The notes under the pieces were generated by a model that saw nothing but the letters and a program-made list of their open reading frames with translations, did no database searches and was not told the DNA's origin. The translations under genes were made by a program, and so were the position numbers. A stretch of DNA of 27,336 bases from a virus, in IMG/VR virus record IMGVR_UViG_3300034683_000626, positions 1 to 27,336 of that record. One strand, written 5' to 3'. This document shows, in pieces, positions 20,347 through 27,336 of this stretch. How positions within the stretch are numbered: position 1 is the first letter of the stretch; each line of letters opens with the position of its first letter.

Positions 20347-22293
20347 CTAACTTGCCTTTTTCAATGACTCAAGTTTTTTCTCGTATCTTTCTACCGCCTC
20401 TTTCACTTCATCAACTGGGTTTGAGTTGTTCTGACCTCTGCATTGTCTTATCTTGTAATTCTCTGGCGACACTTCAATGGTGAAGAACGGTTTTTTAAGC
20501 TCGTCTTTCTTTCTTAAGAACAAGATTATTGTTTCGCCTTTTGCCATTCTCTCACTGTAGCTGCCAGCAACACAATGCTTGAGCTTACTACCCTCTGTTA
20601 GTAGATCCTCATGTGACTTTGGAGGGAATACCACAAACTCACCATCTTCCCATCTGAACTTATCATTAAGGCTATCAAACAGCTCTCCAAGTCTTTCAGT
20701 TACTATTTCATTCTTCTTATGCTTAACCTGTGAGATAGTATCTTGATGTGCCTTTTGTAGATTCTTTGGAAATAGGAAGAAGTCATTTTTTAAATCATAA
20801 CCCAGGAACTCGCAATCCCTTAGATAGTCATTATAGGTTCTCATATAAGATGGAATCCTGTCATTGTAAAGACCCTTGCCATAAGTGGCTATTTGCTTAT
20901 CTAAATACTTGTGGAGCTTATGGTAGGATGTGTGCTTGAGACAACCAAACACGGTATCAGTATGGTACATTTCTTTTATTTCATATATCTGCTTATCAGT
21001 AAGGGATATATTAATCTTTTCAGCCTCCTGGAGTATCGTTAGTATCTTGAAAGTTCCATTTAGCCTAACAAGTCTATTTATGCTTTCCTTACTTAATTTC
21101 AGTACCTCCTTGATACTTTTACCTTCCATGTTGAAAATCCTCATTTCATAGCTAGGTGCTACTAGCACTTGTGAAGCTATGCTTGTAAGCCCCATCTTTA
21201 CAAAGTATTCAAGCTGCATGAATGCTGGATATACAGATAGGTATCTCCACACCGGAAACTCGAAGTCCACTTCTTCTTTTGCATAAATGTCAATGGCTGA
21301 GTACTCGTATCTAGTACCCTTTAGCTCCCTTTTAAGGTTTGATGGATATAGTACAGATGGATTTACATTAACATATCCATGTTCCTTGCACCATCTCACC
21401 TCATCAGTTTGCTTAAATCTCGCCCATTCATACGAATGTGCCTTCCATTTCCCATTGCTTGTGTAAAAATCCCTTGAAATTTCACGAATCCAAAGATCTG
21501 GATTTCTGTATCTTTCGTATCTGTAGTTCTTGGTAACATGAAAATACCTTGTTACCAGTTCATCGCCAGCCTTCTGGATCAAAGCTACATATACATCATC
21601 CATCAGTGTTTGCACCTTCCCACTTGCCTTGTAGGTAACAGGGCTCTTGCAATTAGGGCAAACTCCCTTTTCGTTATGCCTTGGTCCCTCTACCCTCACA
21701 TCGGTCTTACAGTGAGTACAATAACCGTCTAGGACCTTTCTAGCAGCATACTTGTAAACAATGTATCTGCTCTTGAAAAGTGCCTTTTCCTCTACCCATT
21801 TTTCAAAGTTCTTTGGCAATTTCTTTACACGATTCATTCTTTCATCAATTTTGTCCTTTTCCCTCTGGTGCTTTTGGGCAAGTCTTTGTTTCCTTATCCT
21901 TGTATGCAAGGAAACCAAACTTTCAACCTCATCAGAATTAAGAAATTCCAACATGGCCGAAGTTGACTTATCATCCAGCAACACAATATCATCATAATAA
22001 TATATAAGGTTATCAAGTGATGCTGTCCTCCAAGCAAAATCCTCAAAGTCATGCTTAACATAATCTATGAAGTATTGTGTCAAATAATCACTCTTGCTTG
22101 TAAACACCCTATACATAAGTGACTTGTGTTGCTTTGAGAAGATACTCAAAACGAGTACCTTCTCCTTATCAACCTCTATTATCTCAGCATCTGCCAGATG
22201 GCTAATGTCTGATTTGTTTAAGAGTTTTGCCAGGTGATCCCAACTACTATCCCACTCCTTTAATGGTATATCTTTTAATATTGATTTTTTCAT
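20347..22293 (-). CDS. PcfJ-like protein
   Basis: A 648-aa protein named after PcfJ of the pCF10 conjugation region, with many phage homologues. The N-terminal half is helical and basic, with a zinc ribbon at Cys192, 195, 212 and 215 (CTHC, CPNC). The C-terminal PcfJ domain has LLTEGSKLKHCVAGSYSERM, then ILFLRK and PFFTIEVSPENYKIRQCRG, with conserved His and Cys in LKHCVAGSY. Its biochemistry is unknown; a role in DNA handling is generally assumed. It follows the PcfK-like gene by 12 nt, so they form one unit. GGAGGGATAGGAG precedes ATG 22293. Confidence 0.85.
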   Translation of the reverse strand: MKKSILKDIPLKEWDSSWDHLAKLLNKSDISHLADAEIIEVDKEKVLVLSIFSKQHKSLMYRVFTSKSDYLTQYFIDYVKHDFEDFAWRTASLDNLIYYYDDIVLLDDKSTSAMLEFLNSDEVESLVSLHTRIRKQRLAQKHQREKDKIDERMNRVKKLPKNFEKWVEEKALFKSRYIVYKYAARKVLDGYCTHCKTDVRVEGPRHNEKGVCPNCKSPVTYKASGKVQTLMDDVYVALIQKAGDELVTRYFHVTKNYRYERYRNPDLWIREISRDFYTSNGKWKAHSYEWARFKQTDEVRWCKEHGYVNVNPSVLYPSNLKRELKGTRYEYSAIDIYAKEEVDFEFPVWRYLSVYPAFMQLEYFVKMGLTSIASQVLVAPSYEMRIFNMEGKSIKEVLKLSKESINRLVRLNGTFKILTILQEAEKINISLTDKQIYEIKEMYHTDTVFGCLKHTSYHKLHKYLDKQIATYGKGLYNDRIPSYMRTYNDYLRDCEFLGYDLKNDFFLFPKNLQKAHQDTISQVKHKKNEIVTERLGELFDSLNDKFRWEDGEFVVFPPKSHEDLLTEGSKLKHCVAGSYSERMAKGETIILFLRKKDELKKPFFTIEVSPENYKIRQCRGQNNSNPVDEVKEAVERYEKKLESLKKAS

Positions 22294-22305
22294 CTCCTAT
22301 CCCTC

Positions 22306-22713
22306 CTACATTTCAAATAGACTAATCTGTGGTTTCTTCTCTTCCTTCTTTGGAGTCGGAGGAGTAAATGCCTGTCTACTTGTATCTATCTTAGGAGGCT
22401 CTGGAGCCTTTTCAATCAACTCACCATCTAAAGTGAAGTAGTCAGTTGCCATATCATAAACAACTTGGTCTGCCAGGTATCCATTCTTGCTATTAAGTGC
22501 CTTTTTAACTTCCTGCATAACATACTGGAAGCACTCTTTAACAGTTTTTTCCTCTAGCATTACCCTATCTGCAAACTCTTCATCCTCTTTTGCCTTAGCA
22601 ATAAGGTAATTAAGGATCGGCTTTGCTGGGACCATACCATCATGCTTATTTCCTAGCTCACCATCAAACATTTTTACTGCATCTTCTCTCTTATCAACCT
22701 TAGTTTCCATCAT
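22306..22713 (-). CDS. PcfK-like protein
   Basis: A 135-aa protein with the PcfK-like core (LNYLIAKAKEDEEFADRVML, TVKECFQYVMQEVKKA, GYLADQVVYDMATDYFT), followed by a Pro/Lys tail ending ISLFEM. PcfK and PcfJ are adjacent in pCF10 and in many phages, which supports joint action. ATG 22713 follows the GGAGGATGATGAGAA box; a second ATG comes right after it. Confidence 0.85.
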   Translation of the reverse strand: MMETKVDKREDAVKMFDGELGNKHDGMVPAKPILNYLIAKAKEDEEFADRVMLEEKTVKECFQYVMQEVKKALNSKNGYLADQVVYDMATDYFTLDGELIEKAPEPPKIDTSRQAFTPPTPKKEEKKPQISLFEM

Positions 22714-22740
22714 TTCTCATCATCCTCCTAGTTATTTTAT

Positions 22741-23256
22741 TTAATTTTTCTTATCAGCCTGAACTTGTTCTACAAAGCTAAAATCACACCAATCAAACAA
22801 GTTTTCATACCCTAGATTATAGGGTTGTTTCTTAACCATTACCTCAATTCCATTCCTTATATAATTCTCAATCTCATAAGGAGCATCCTCAAAGGCAATA
22901 TCGACACCTAGTTTACTTGCTATGCTGAGCTTGTCATTGGTAAAATGCAGTTCTCCCTTTGGAAAACCATATCTCTTTAACCAAATTCTAGTCACAAGCT
23001 CTGATTCTTTAGGTCTGGCCGTAATATAGACAATTTTGTTATACTTGGCCAGCTCGCTTATGACCACATTTGAATTTCCCAGCACCTTAGCATCAAGGAA
23101 TACATCAAGGTTTTTCTTGAAATAATCCCTATCCTTTATCCCTGGATGAAAGTAAACATCAGGGGTAGGACTAACTCCTAGCCTTGCATTCAGTTCAGAA
23201 ATAACATCAGCAAGGGTATTGCAAATATCCACTGCAATTATCTTGTTCTTTAACAC
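22741..23256 (-). CDS. HAD-superfamily 5'-nucleotidase-like protein with altered motif I
   Basis: A 171-aa protein of the deoxyribonucleotidase (NT5C-like) type. Motif I reads AVDICNTLAD: the nucleophile Asp10 is present, but the usual second Asp (DxD) is Cys12. Motif II Thr is in YITARP, the motif III Lys region is NDKLSIA, and motif IV is AFEDAP. Normal function would be removal of phosphate from dNMPs, balancing pools with the kinase downstream. The missing general acid/base Asp suggests weak or changed activity. GTG 23256 is used because GGGGGTGG is in place and the nearby ATG is out of frame. Confidence 0.75.
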   Translation of the reverse strand: MLKNKIIAVDICNTLADVISELNARLGVSPTPDVYFHPGIKDRDYFKKNLDVFLDAKVLGNSNVVISELAKYNKIVYITARPKESELVTRIWLKRYGFPKGELHFTNDKLSIASKLGVDIAFEDAPYEIENYIRNGIEVMVKKQPYNLGYENLFDWCDFSFVEQVQADKKN

Positions 23257-23284
23257 ATTCCCACCCCCTATTTAGTTTTTCATA

Positions 23285-24010
23285 TCAGCTGTAGTATCTG
23301 TAAGGCTCATTGATTCTTTCAACTTCAAAGTTTGATAGCCTATCAGAATACTTATCTAAATACTTTTCAGCCTCCTTTTCTGTCTTAAATCTCTTTGCAC
23401 TACTTTTGTAACTTGAATATGAATATCCGTATTTCCTAAGTTTATACAAGTAGTCATATCCATAACTCAAGGCAAAGTAGTGGTCCTGTTCAATTAGAAC
23501 TTTTTCTTTTTCAACCCTGTTTCTCCTTGGCAGAATCAGCTTTCTTTCTCGAAAACCAATGCTGACACTTTTTCCTTCTGACTGAAGCTTTTCAATCATT
23601 TGGAGCATTTCCTCTGTTGAATTGGGAAAGTGAAATCTTGGATCTTTATAGTCCGTTATATCACTAACAACAAAGGTATTGCCAAACTCAAGATAATACT
23701 CCAAAGGTTTGGCTCCCTTTATCCCATTCTTAAAGAACCGGATAAACTCCTCTTCAGAAAAAGACCTGCCCCTTGACTTTGCATTGTTACCATCGTTGCA
23801 AGCATTGGCTATTTTCATAACCTCTTCTTCCGAAAATACAAACCTGTCATCGAAAGTGTAGTTGAGGCAGCTCCAGTTTTTCTCTGCAACCTCTCTACCA
23901 GTAGAAAAGTTCCAATCGGTACAATTGTTGCTACCGTGTTGAATGATTGGAATGTAGCTATCCTCTCCTACCAAAAGAAACCTTTTGTCATAAAATATTT
24001 CGTAACCCAT
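23285..24010 (-). CDS. Unknown phage early protein
   Basis: A 241-aa protein starting MGYEIFYDKRFLLVGEDSYIP. The N-terminus (IIQHGSNNCTD, then CLNYTFDDRFVFSEEEV) recalls a conserved but uncharacterised family in clostridial phages. The C-terminus is basic and Tyr-rich (YLYKLRKYGYSYSSYKSSAKRF). ATG 24010 follows AAGGAGGATGATGAGAAG; upstream GTG/ATG codons in frame lack an SD. It is first after a promoter at 24166-24194. No function is proposed. Confidence 0.65.
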   Translation of the reverse strand: MGYEIFYDKRFLLVGEDSYIPIIQHGSNNCTDWNFSTGREVAEKNWSCLNYTFDDRFVFSEEEVMKIANACNDGNNAKSRGRSFSEEEFIRFFKNGIKGAKPLEYYLEFGNTFVVSDITDYKDPRFHFPNSTEEMLQMIEKLQSEGKSVSIGFRERKLILPRRNRVEKEKVLIEQDHYFALSYGYDYLYKLRKYGYSYSSYKSSAKRFKTEKEAEKYLDKYSDRLSNFEVERINEPYRYYS

Positions 24011-24165
24011 CTTCTCATCATCCTCCTTTTTCTCTTGGTGCATACAAAAAAGACTTAATGGAATATCCACAAGTCTTATCAGCACCAATTACTCTATGTT
24101 CTTATCAGCCTCCGCAGAAAAATAATCATTCTTCTGCTACATATATAATTTTGTTGCTTATGTAA

Positions 24166-24194
24166 ATTATACCAAATATATATATTGGTGTAAA
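24166..24194 (-). promoter_or_regulatory. Promoter of the HAD/PcfK/PcfJ/dNMP kinase block
   Basis: On the minus strand, TTTACA (24189-24194), 17-nt spacer, consensus TATAAT (24166-24171). It lies just after the terminator of the upstream block, with a long leader of about 150 nt before ATG 24010 that contains another GGAGGCTGATAAGA box but no good ORF. Confidence 0.75.
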
Positions 24195-24199
24195 CATAA

Positions 24200-24230
24200 A
24201 AATAATAGACCACTCAAAAGAGTGGTCTAT
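24200..24230 (-). terminator. Intrinsic terminator
   Basis: Eleven-bp perfect stem ATAGACCACTC (24205-24215) / GAGTGGTCTAT (24220-24230) with an AAAA/TTTT tetraloop, then TATTTTTATG in the leftward direction. It ends the block of small unknown genes at 24255-26630. Confidence 0.85.
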
Positions 24231-24254
24231 GGTAGGTTGTGTTTTAAATATTTG

Positions 24255-24467
24255 TTAAAACGGTATGGAACAGTCCACTTTAATATCCTCCATCAACATA
24301 TTAAGAGCATATCTTAAATCATCATCAATACCAACATCACTTTCGATGCTGCAATCATCAATATCATTATTTATGATCGCTTGTTTGAGTGACTCGTGTA
24401 ATATCCCACCGTCTAGATTATAGACTTTCATAATGTTTTCTAATCTTCTTAAATAAAAATCCATCAT
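24255..24467 (-). CDS. Unknown small acidic protein
   Basis: A 70-aa protein (MMDFYLRRLENIMKVYNLDGG, then acidic NNDIDDCSIESDVGIDDDL). No family recognised. Its SD is AAGGAGGCTGAT, a variant of the block's recurring box. It is the last gene before the terminator. Confidence 0.6.
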   Translation of the reverse strand: MMDFYLRRLENIMKVYNLDGGILHESLKQAIINNDIDDCSIESDVGIDDDLRYALNMLMEDIKVDCSIPF

Positions 24468-24477
24468 ATCAGCCTCC

Positions 24478-24888
24478 TTAAGCCAAAGGATAAGCGACTA
24501 GAATATCTCTGCTTATATTGATACTTTCAGCAGCCTCATAGATAGCCTCTTCCTCTGAATTGCCTTCATATACCCCTAGTATCAGCTCACCTTTAAGGTC
24601 ATACCAGGGTAGGTTGTAGTCTATATCATCATCAACTATTGCCTTGTGGACATACTCGTCACAAGGGACCTGTGAATCCCTTACAAACCCTTCCTTAACA
24701 GCAATTAGGTACTTGTATTTACCAGTCTTTAACCGGGTAAACAACTCTTCCCTTTCTCTCTTATACTCATCATACCTAGGCTCGATTGCCTTTATATCCT
24801 CATCCAAGAGAAATACCTTAAAATCTGGAACATCAGAAACAATCTCCATGAAGTTGCCGCCTTTGATTCTAATAACTCCCTTTGCCAT
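24478..24888 (-). CDS. Unknown protein in the GGAGGATGATRAGA-box block
   Basis: A 136-aa protein starting MAKGVIRIKGGNFMEIVS. It has a mixed fold with SDVPDFKVFLLDEDIKAIEP and a C-terminal EGNSEEEAIYEAAESINISRDILVAYPL segment. No family recognised. The start at 24888 is chosen from the box (AGAGGATGATAAGA) before it. It lies 20 nt inside the preceding gene. Confidence 0.6.
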   Translation of the reverse strand: MAKGVIRIKGGNFMEIVSDVPDFKVFLLDEDIKAIEPRYDEYKREREELFTRLKTGKYKYLIAVKEGFVRDSQVPCDEYVHKAIVDDDIDYNLPWYDLKGELILGVYEGNSEEEAIYEAAESINISRDILVAYPLA

Positions 24889-25111
24889 TCTTATCATCCT
24901 CTCTGTTGTATTCGACTTTTGTGGAGTTAGGATTTTTCTTGTAAGTGTATATGTCTCTCCTACAAGCGTTGCAAACACCATAGGTTATGTCCTCATCAAC
25001 ATCATATTGCTGGTGAAAACAATTAGATCCACAACCACAAGGGTTTCTCTCACCTTGAACCATAAAGGTTTCAAGTTCTCCATCTATTAGCCTTGGGATT
25101 CTCTTCCCCAT
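24869..25111 (-). CDS. Small zinc-binding protein
   Basis: An 80-aa protein starting MGKRIPRLIDGELE. It has NPCGCGSNCFHQQY and CNACRRDI (about five Cys plus His), a likely zinc site, and a charged tail. TAGGAGGATGATGAGA precedes ATG 25111; in-frame ATG ATG AGA upstream would add MMR. Its end overlaps the next gene by 20 nt. Function unknown. Confidence 0.6.
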   Translation of the reverse strand: MGKRIPRLIDGELETFMVQGERNPCGCGSNCFHQQYDVDEDITYGVCNACRRDIYTYKKNPNSTKVEYNREDDKNGKGSY

Positions 25112-25124
25112 TCTCATCATCCTC

Positions 25125-25628
25125 CTATATATGGTTGCAATATACTATATTGCCATTTTCAAGTTGATTCTTTACATCCTCAAGATACTCTTCCAGAGAG
25201 TAGTTACACGAAGCTGTTGGCCCCATGAGTACATCCAAATACTTTCTTTCTGCCTTGCTGTAAACATCACGAGGATCAATCCTTACACTAAAATGTATCC
25301 CCTCATACTCGTTTACATAGTCATAGACATATCCTCTGGGCCCCACATGATACTTGTAACCAAAGGTCAAGTTTAAAACACTCTCAGCACTTCTGCTAAT
25401 ACGCACATCCTTTGACTTGTAACCTAAATCAAAGCTTTTTTGAAGAGCTGACTTGTTCCCTAGTCTAAATCCAAGTATCTTGCAAGCATTGGCTATTGCA
25501 TTTTTGGACTTGAAGTGAAGAGTCAGAGAATAATCCAAATCTCCATGATACTCTCCAGCTCTTTCCTCAATACCTCTAATTTGAACTGCCAAGCCTTTCT
25601 TGTAAACCATCTCACTTGCCTTTAACAT
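25125..25628 (-). CDS. Unknown protein in the GGAGGATGATRAGA-box block
   Basis: A 167-aa protein starting MLKASEMVYKKGLAVQIRG. A beta-rich middle (LDYSLTLHFKSKNAIANACKILGFRLG) and a Tyr-rich segment (VGPRGYVYDYVNEYEGIHFSVRIDP) are visible. No family recognised. GGGAGGATGATAAGA precedes ATG 25628. Confidence 0.6.
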   Translation of the reverse strand: MLKASEMVYKKGLAVQIRGIEERAGEYHGDLDYSLTLHFKSKNAIANACKILGFRLGNKSALQKSFDLGYKSKDVRISRSAESVLNLTFGYKYHVGPRGYVYDYVNEYEGIHFSVRIDPRDVYSKAERKYLDVLMGPTASCNYSLEEYLEDVKNQLENGNIVYCNHI

Positions 25629-25705
25629 TCTTATCATCCTCCCGCCTTTTGGCCATTAATTTTACTCTTATACTTCATATCCCACTTGTATGGGAGTCTT
25701 ATCAG

Positions 25706-25734
25706 CAGGGGAGTGAATAATCATCCACTCCCTG
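25706..25734 (-). other. Hairpin without a T-run in the 25629-25748 gap
   Basis: CAGGGGAGTG and CACTCCCTG pair as a stem of about 9 bp with one bulged G and a loop of about 10 nt. No T-rich tail follows in either direction, so it is not a standard terminator. It may be an mRNA processing or stability element between two genes of the block. Confidence 0.35.
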
Positions 25735-25748
25735 ATCTCATTGGTTAA

Positions 25749-26099
25749 CTAATCCCTAAATCTGTCGTCTTTAATGGCTACAAGTTTGCCTTCTTCAAAC
25801 ACCAGGAGTTCATCGTAGTTCTCGCTGTATTTGTTCTTTAGGTTTTCATTGTCCTTAAAGTACCTAACACAGTCTTCGTAATTTCCTCCATTGGAAATTA
25901 TGCTGTTGTACTCCTTCCTATGGTCGCCGTTAAGTACTAGAAACTTAACGGGTTCTTCGGTAACCAAAGCAGTGGTTGCACACCCATAGTCACCTATACT
26001 TCGGTCATTATAGCTGATATAGAAATCCTCAGCTACATCTGTTATGTCATTTGGGACCATTACTGGAATTCCATCAAAGTTAACCATTTTTCCCGTCAT
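25749..26099 (-). CDS. Unknown protein in the GGAGGATGATRAGA-box block
   Basis: A 116-aa protein starting MTGKMVNFDGIPVMVPND. Motifs visible are FYISYNDRSIGDYGCATTALVTEEP and FLVLNGDHRKEYNSI. No family recognised. GAGGAGGATGAAT precedes ATG 26099, at 6-nt spacing. Confidence 0.6.
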   Translation of the reverse strand: MTGKMVNFDGIPVMVPNDITDVAEDFYISYNDRSIGDYGCATTALVTEEPVKFLVLNGDHRKEYNSIISNGGNYEDCVRYFKDNENLKNKYSENYDELLVFEEGKLVAIKDDRFRD

Positions 26100-26116
26100 A
26101 TTCATCCTCCTCAAAG

Positions 26117-26326
26117 TTATTTTAAAACAGCCATATAGTATTCCCCCCGATGATAATCCCATCTCCAGCCTAATTCAATGGCTTTTGATAGCTTATCCTG
26201 ATGGGTTAAGCCTTCAAATTCAGCCCTACTAAACAGAGCTTCAGTACTAATATGAATATAGTCAAGCACCTTACCCCAAAGGCTCTTTTGAAATTCTATA
26301 TAGTCTTTACATTGTTCTAAATCCAT
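26117..26326 (-). CDS. Unknown small protein
   Basis: A 69-aa protein starting MDLEQCKDYIEFQKSLW, with a Trp-rich end (ELGWRWDYHRGEYYMAVLK). No family recognised. AAGGAGGATGAAGAGA precedes ATG 26326, and its start overlaps the upstream gene by 20 nt, the same overlap length as at 24869-24888. Confidence 0.6.
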   Translation of the reverse strand: MDLEQCKDYIEFQKSLWGKVLDYIHISTEALFSRAEFEGLTHQDKLSKAIELGWRWDYHRGEYYMAVLK

Positions 26327-26630
26327 TCTCTTCATCCTCCTTGAAAAAATAAAGCACTTCGTAATTATGAAGCTCTGAATACTCAACATCCTCTATCCCC
26401 TCTGGCAGATCGCAGTTTAACACTATTGATAGAGTTGCCAGGTTTTTCTTTATCCCAGCCTCTACAAACAAGCCATCATCAATACTCTCAAAATAGTCCC
26501 AAGTGTTTTGGAACCAATCATAAGGTGCATTCTCATTGTTTGTTTTTACAAGCATTGAATTGCTAATTTCAAACTGCTTTCTGTATCGAGTTGCTAAAAT
26601 GATATTAAGTAAAGCCTTGTTTAGTTTCAT
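26307..26630 (-). CDS. Unknown protein in the GGAGGATGATRAGA-box block
   Basis: A 107-aa protein starting MKLNKALLNIILATRYRKQ. Acidic middle and C-terminus (DVEYSELHNYEVLYFFKEDEENG). No family recognised. The box AAGGAGGATGATGAGA sits directly before ATG 26630; in-frame ATG ATG AGA just upstream is too close to the SD to be the main start. Confidence 0.6.
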   Translation of the reverse strand: MKLNKALLNIILATRYRKQFEISNSMLVKTNNENAPYDWFQNTWDYFESIDDGLFVEAGIKKNLATLSIVLNCDLPEGIEDVEYSELHNYEVLYFFKEDEENGFRTM

Positions 26631-26646
26631 TCTCATCATCCTCCTT
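26631..26646 (-). promoter_or_regulatory. Recurring ribosome-binding box AAGGAGGATGATGAGA
   Basis: The same box, with few changes, precedes nine genes of this block: minus-strand positions 26631-26646, 26327-26342, 26100-26112, 25629-25643, 25112-25127, 24889-24902, 24011-24028, 22714-22730 and 20326-20342. It holds the SD plus tandem in-frame or out-of-frame ATGs (for example ATG ATG AGA ATG). It is much longer and more uniform than an ordinary SD. Confidence 0.7.
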
Positions 26647-27238
26647 AAACAGCTGCGTATTGCTTTCCAAGCGGTCTTAACTGGTAAACTCCCCTATCAA
26701 TGCTTACAAAGTCCTTATAGGTTTGTACTACCTGTCTGATTTTTTCCTTCCAGTGCTGATTGGTCTTAGTCTTTGCATGACCTTCAATTTCTCTATAAAG
26801 GTCACTTAGACTAGCCTTTCCGCCAAGTCTCTCCATTGCATTCTGCACAACATTTAACCAACTCATCTTACTTCTTGTTCTTGAGTCAATATCAATTGTC
26901 TTAGTGATTTTTCCTCTTATGATATACTCATCATCTTTTCTCAAGACAATAAGGTGTTCATGCACGATGGGTATGAAGTTGCCACCACCGTACTGGATCT
27001 TATCACTAAAACAGTTGTGCTGAAGCTTTATGATGTGCTGGATAGGTGTTCCATACCAACTCATGTCCTTAATCAGAGAGTATAATACTCCCCTTCTCTT
27101 AACATCACCAGTTAGGATTGCCAGGTGTCCTCCTTTTCTTAGGGAGTTATACATTTTGGCATGGGCAATATCAATTTTTTTGATAAAGTCCTCATAACTG
27201 GAGCATCGTGACATGTCGAGTGCGTTGTGGGAATACAA
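26645..27238 (-). pseudogene. C-terminal part of a phage DNA methyltransferase with a winged-helix tail, 5' end missing
   Basis: The frame starts inside what would be catalytic motif IV: PLYSHNALDMSRCSSYEDF matches the region just after the (D/H)PPY motif of phage N6-adenine/N4-cytosine methylases. Next come YNSLRKGGHLAILTGDVKRRG (motif V-like strand) and HEHLIVLRKDD, then a winged-helix tail (KASLSDLYREIE, WKEKIRQVVQ, RGVYQL). The TTG at 27238 is unlikely to be a true start; the frame is open to 27265, then hits two stops. The AdoMet-binding half is absent, so it cannot be active as it stands. This marks a break at the right edge. Confidence 0.65.
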
Positions 27239-27336
27239 AGGGTAGAATCTACGAAATAGCTGTATTTACTAGGGTTCTAGACGATTTTCAGTTCACTAGA
27301 GATGGCGATGATTTTAGAAATAAAGTGCCTATTGGA
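27208..27336 (+). CDS. Start of an unrelated rightward ORF running off the window edge
   Basis: An open plus-strand frame from about 27187 to the edge reads, from 27241, GRIYEIAVFTRVLDDFQF, then TRDGDDFRNKVPIG. This is protein-like and starts just where the methyltransferase loses similarity. GTG 27208 is the first usable start in frame but has no clear SD. I do not recognise the family. It may be the inside of a foreign gene joined here. Confidence 0.3.
   Translation, partial: MTCRVRCGNTKGRIYEIAVFTRVLDDFQFTRDGDDFRNKVPIG

Noticed and set aside
23947-24165. Rightward ORF across the promoter region at 24.1 kb
   Set aside because: No SD, overlaps the start of a good leftward gene and a consensus promoter.
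1-27336. A CRISPR array, tRNA or rRNA gene, or insertion sequence
   Set aside because: No regularly spaced repeat set, no RNA gene fold and no transposase with terminal inverted repeats was found on reading both strands.
1-27336. A closed circular element
   Set aside because: The two ends share no overlap and no gene continues across them.

Overview
The window looks like temperate phage DNA, or a phage-derived mobile element, from a low-GC Bacillota, most likely class Clostridia. This rests on the Firmicutes-type holin and amidase pair, tandem large serine recombinases with a SHOCT-like small gene, PcfJ/PcfK-like proteins, very strong purine-rich Shine-Dalgarno (SD) sites, AT-rich intergenic DNA and TATAAT-type promoters. 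I see no rRNA, tRNA, CRISPR array, insertion sequence or ordinary chromosomal housekeeping gene.

Layout. (1) 1-6015, all leftward and visibly more GC-rich than the rest: the 3' end of a prophage late region. In transcription order it has the C-terminal part of a tail protein, an appendage-like protein, holin, amidase, a SHOCT-like small protein and two serine recombinases. The tail gene is cut off at 6015, a sharp seam. (2) 6016-7312: a tiny rightward ORF, a bidirectional terminator, then a leftward pair of a HicB-like protein and a DEDDh exonuclease homologue lacking its catalytic residues, with its own promoter and terminator. (3) 7339-16039, leftward: a tightly packed early or accessory operon. 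From upstream to downstream it has a winged-helix regulator, Zn-ribbon proteins, a YdjM-like membrane protein, many small ORFs, two proteins with RNA polymerase alpha-CTD-like modules (one fused to sigma region 4), a lipoprotein thermonuclease, a Dam-like methylase, a RusA-like resolvase and a tyrosine recombinase. (4) 16040-18760, rightward: a divergent control region, then four genes, three of which are diverged paralogues resembling DUF3846. (5) 18779-27238, leftward: a truncated methyltransferase, then a run of small unknown genes sharing a near-identical ribosome-binding box, then a HAD nucleotidase, PcfK, PcfJ, a dNMP-kinase-like P-loop protein, and a separately promoted DUF3990 (ADP-ribosyltransferase-like) gene coupled to a small partner. 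It ends at a bidirectional terminator shared with region 4.

How it works together (inference). The divergent promoters at 16.0-16.4 kb look like the control point. Regions 3 and 5 supply DNA processing (RusA, Dam, dNMP kinase, nuclease) and host takeover (sigma4-alphaCTD proteins). Region 1 supplies lysis and integration. Having both serine and tyrosine integrases, plus sharp breaks at 6015 and about 27238, suggests a composite, rearranged or misassembled element rather than one intact phage. The strongest leads are the sigma4-alphaCTD pair, the pseudo-exonuclease operon, the DUF3846-like paralogue operon with a possible switching RNA leader, and the repeated translation-initiation box.
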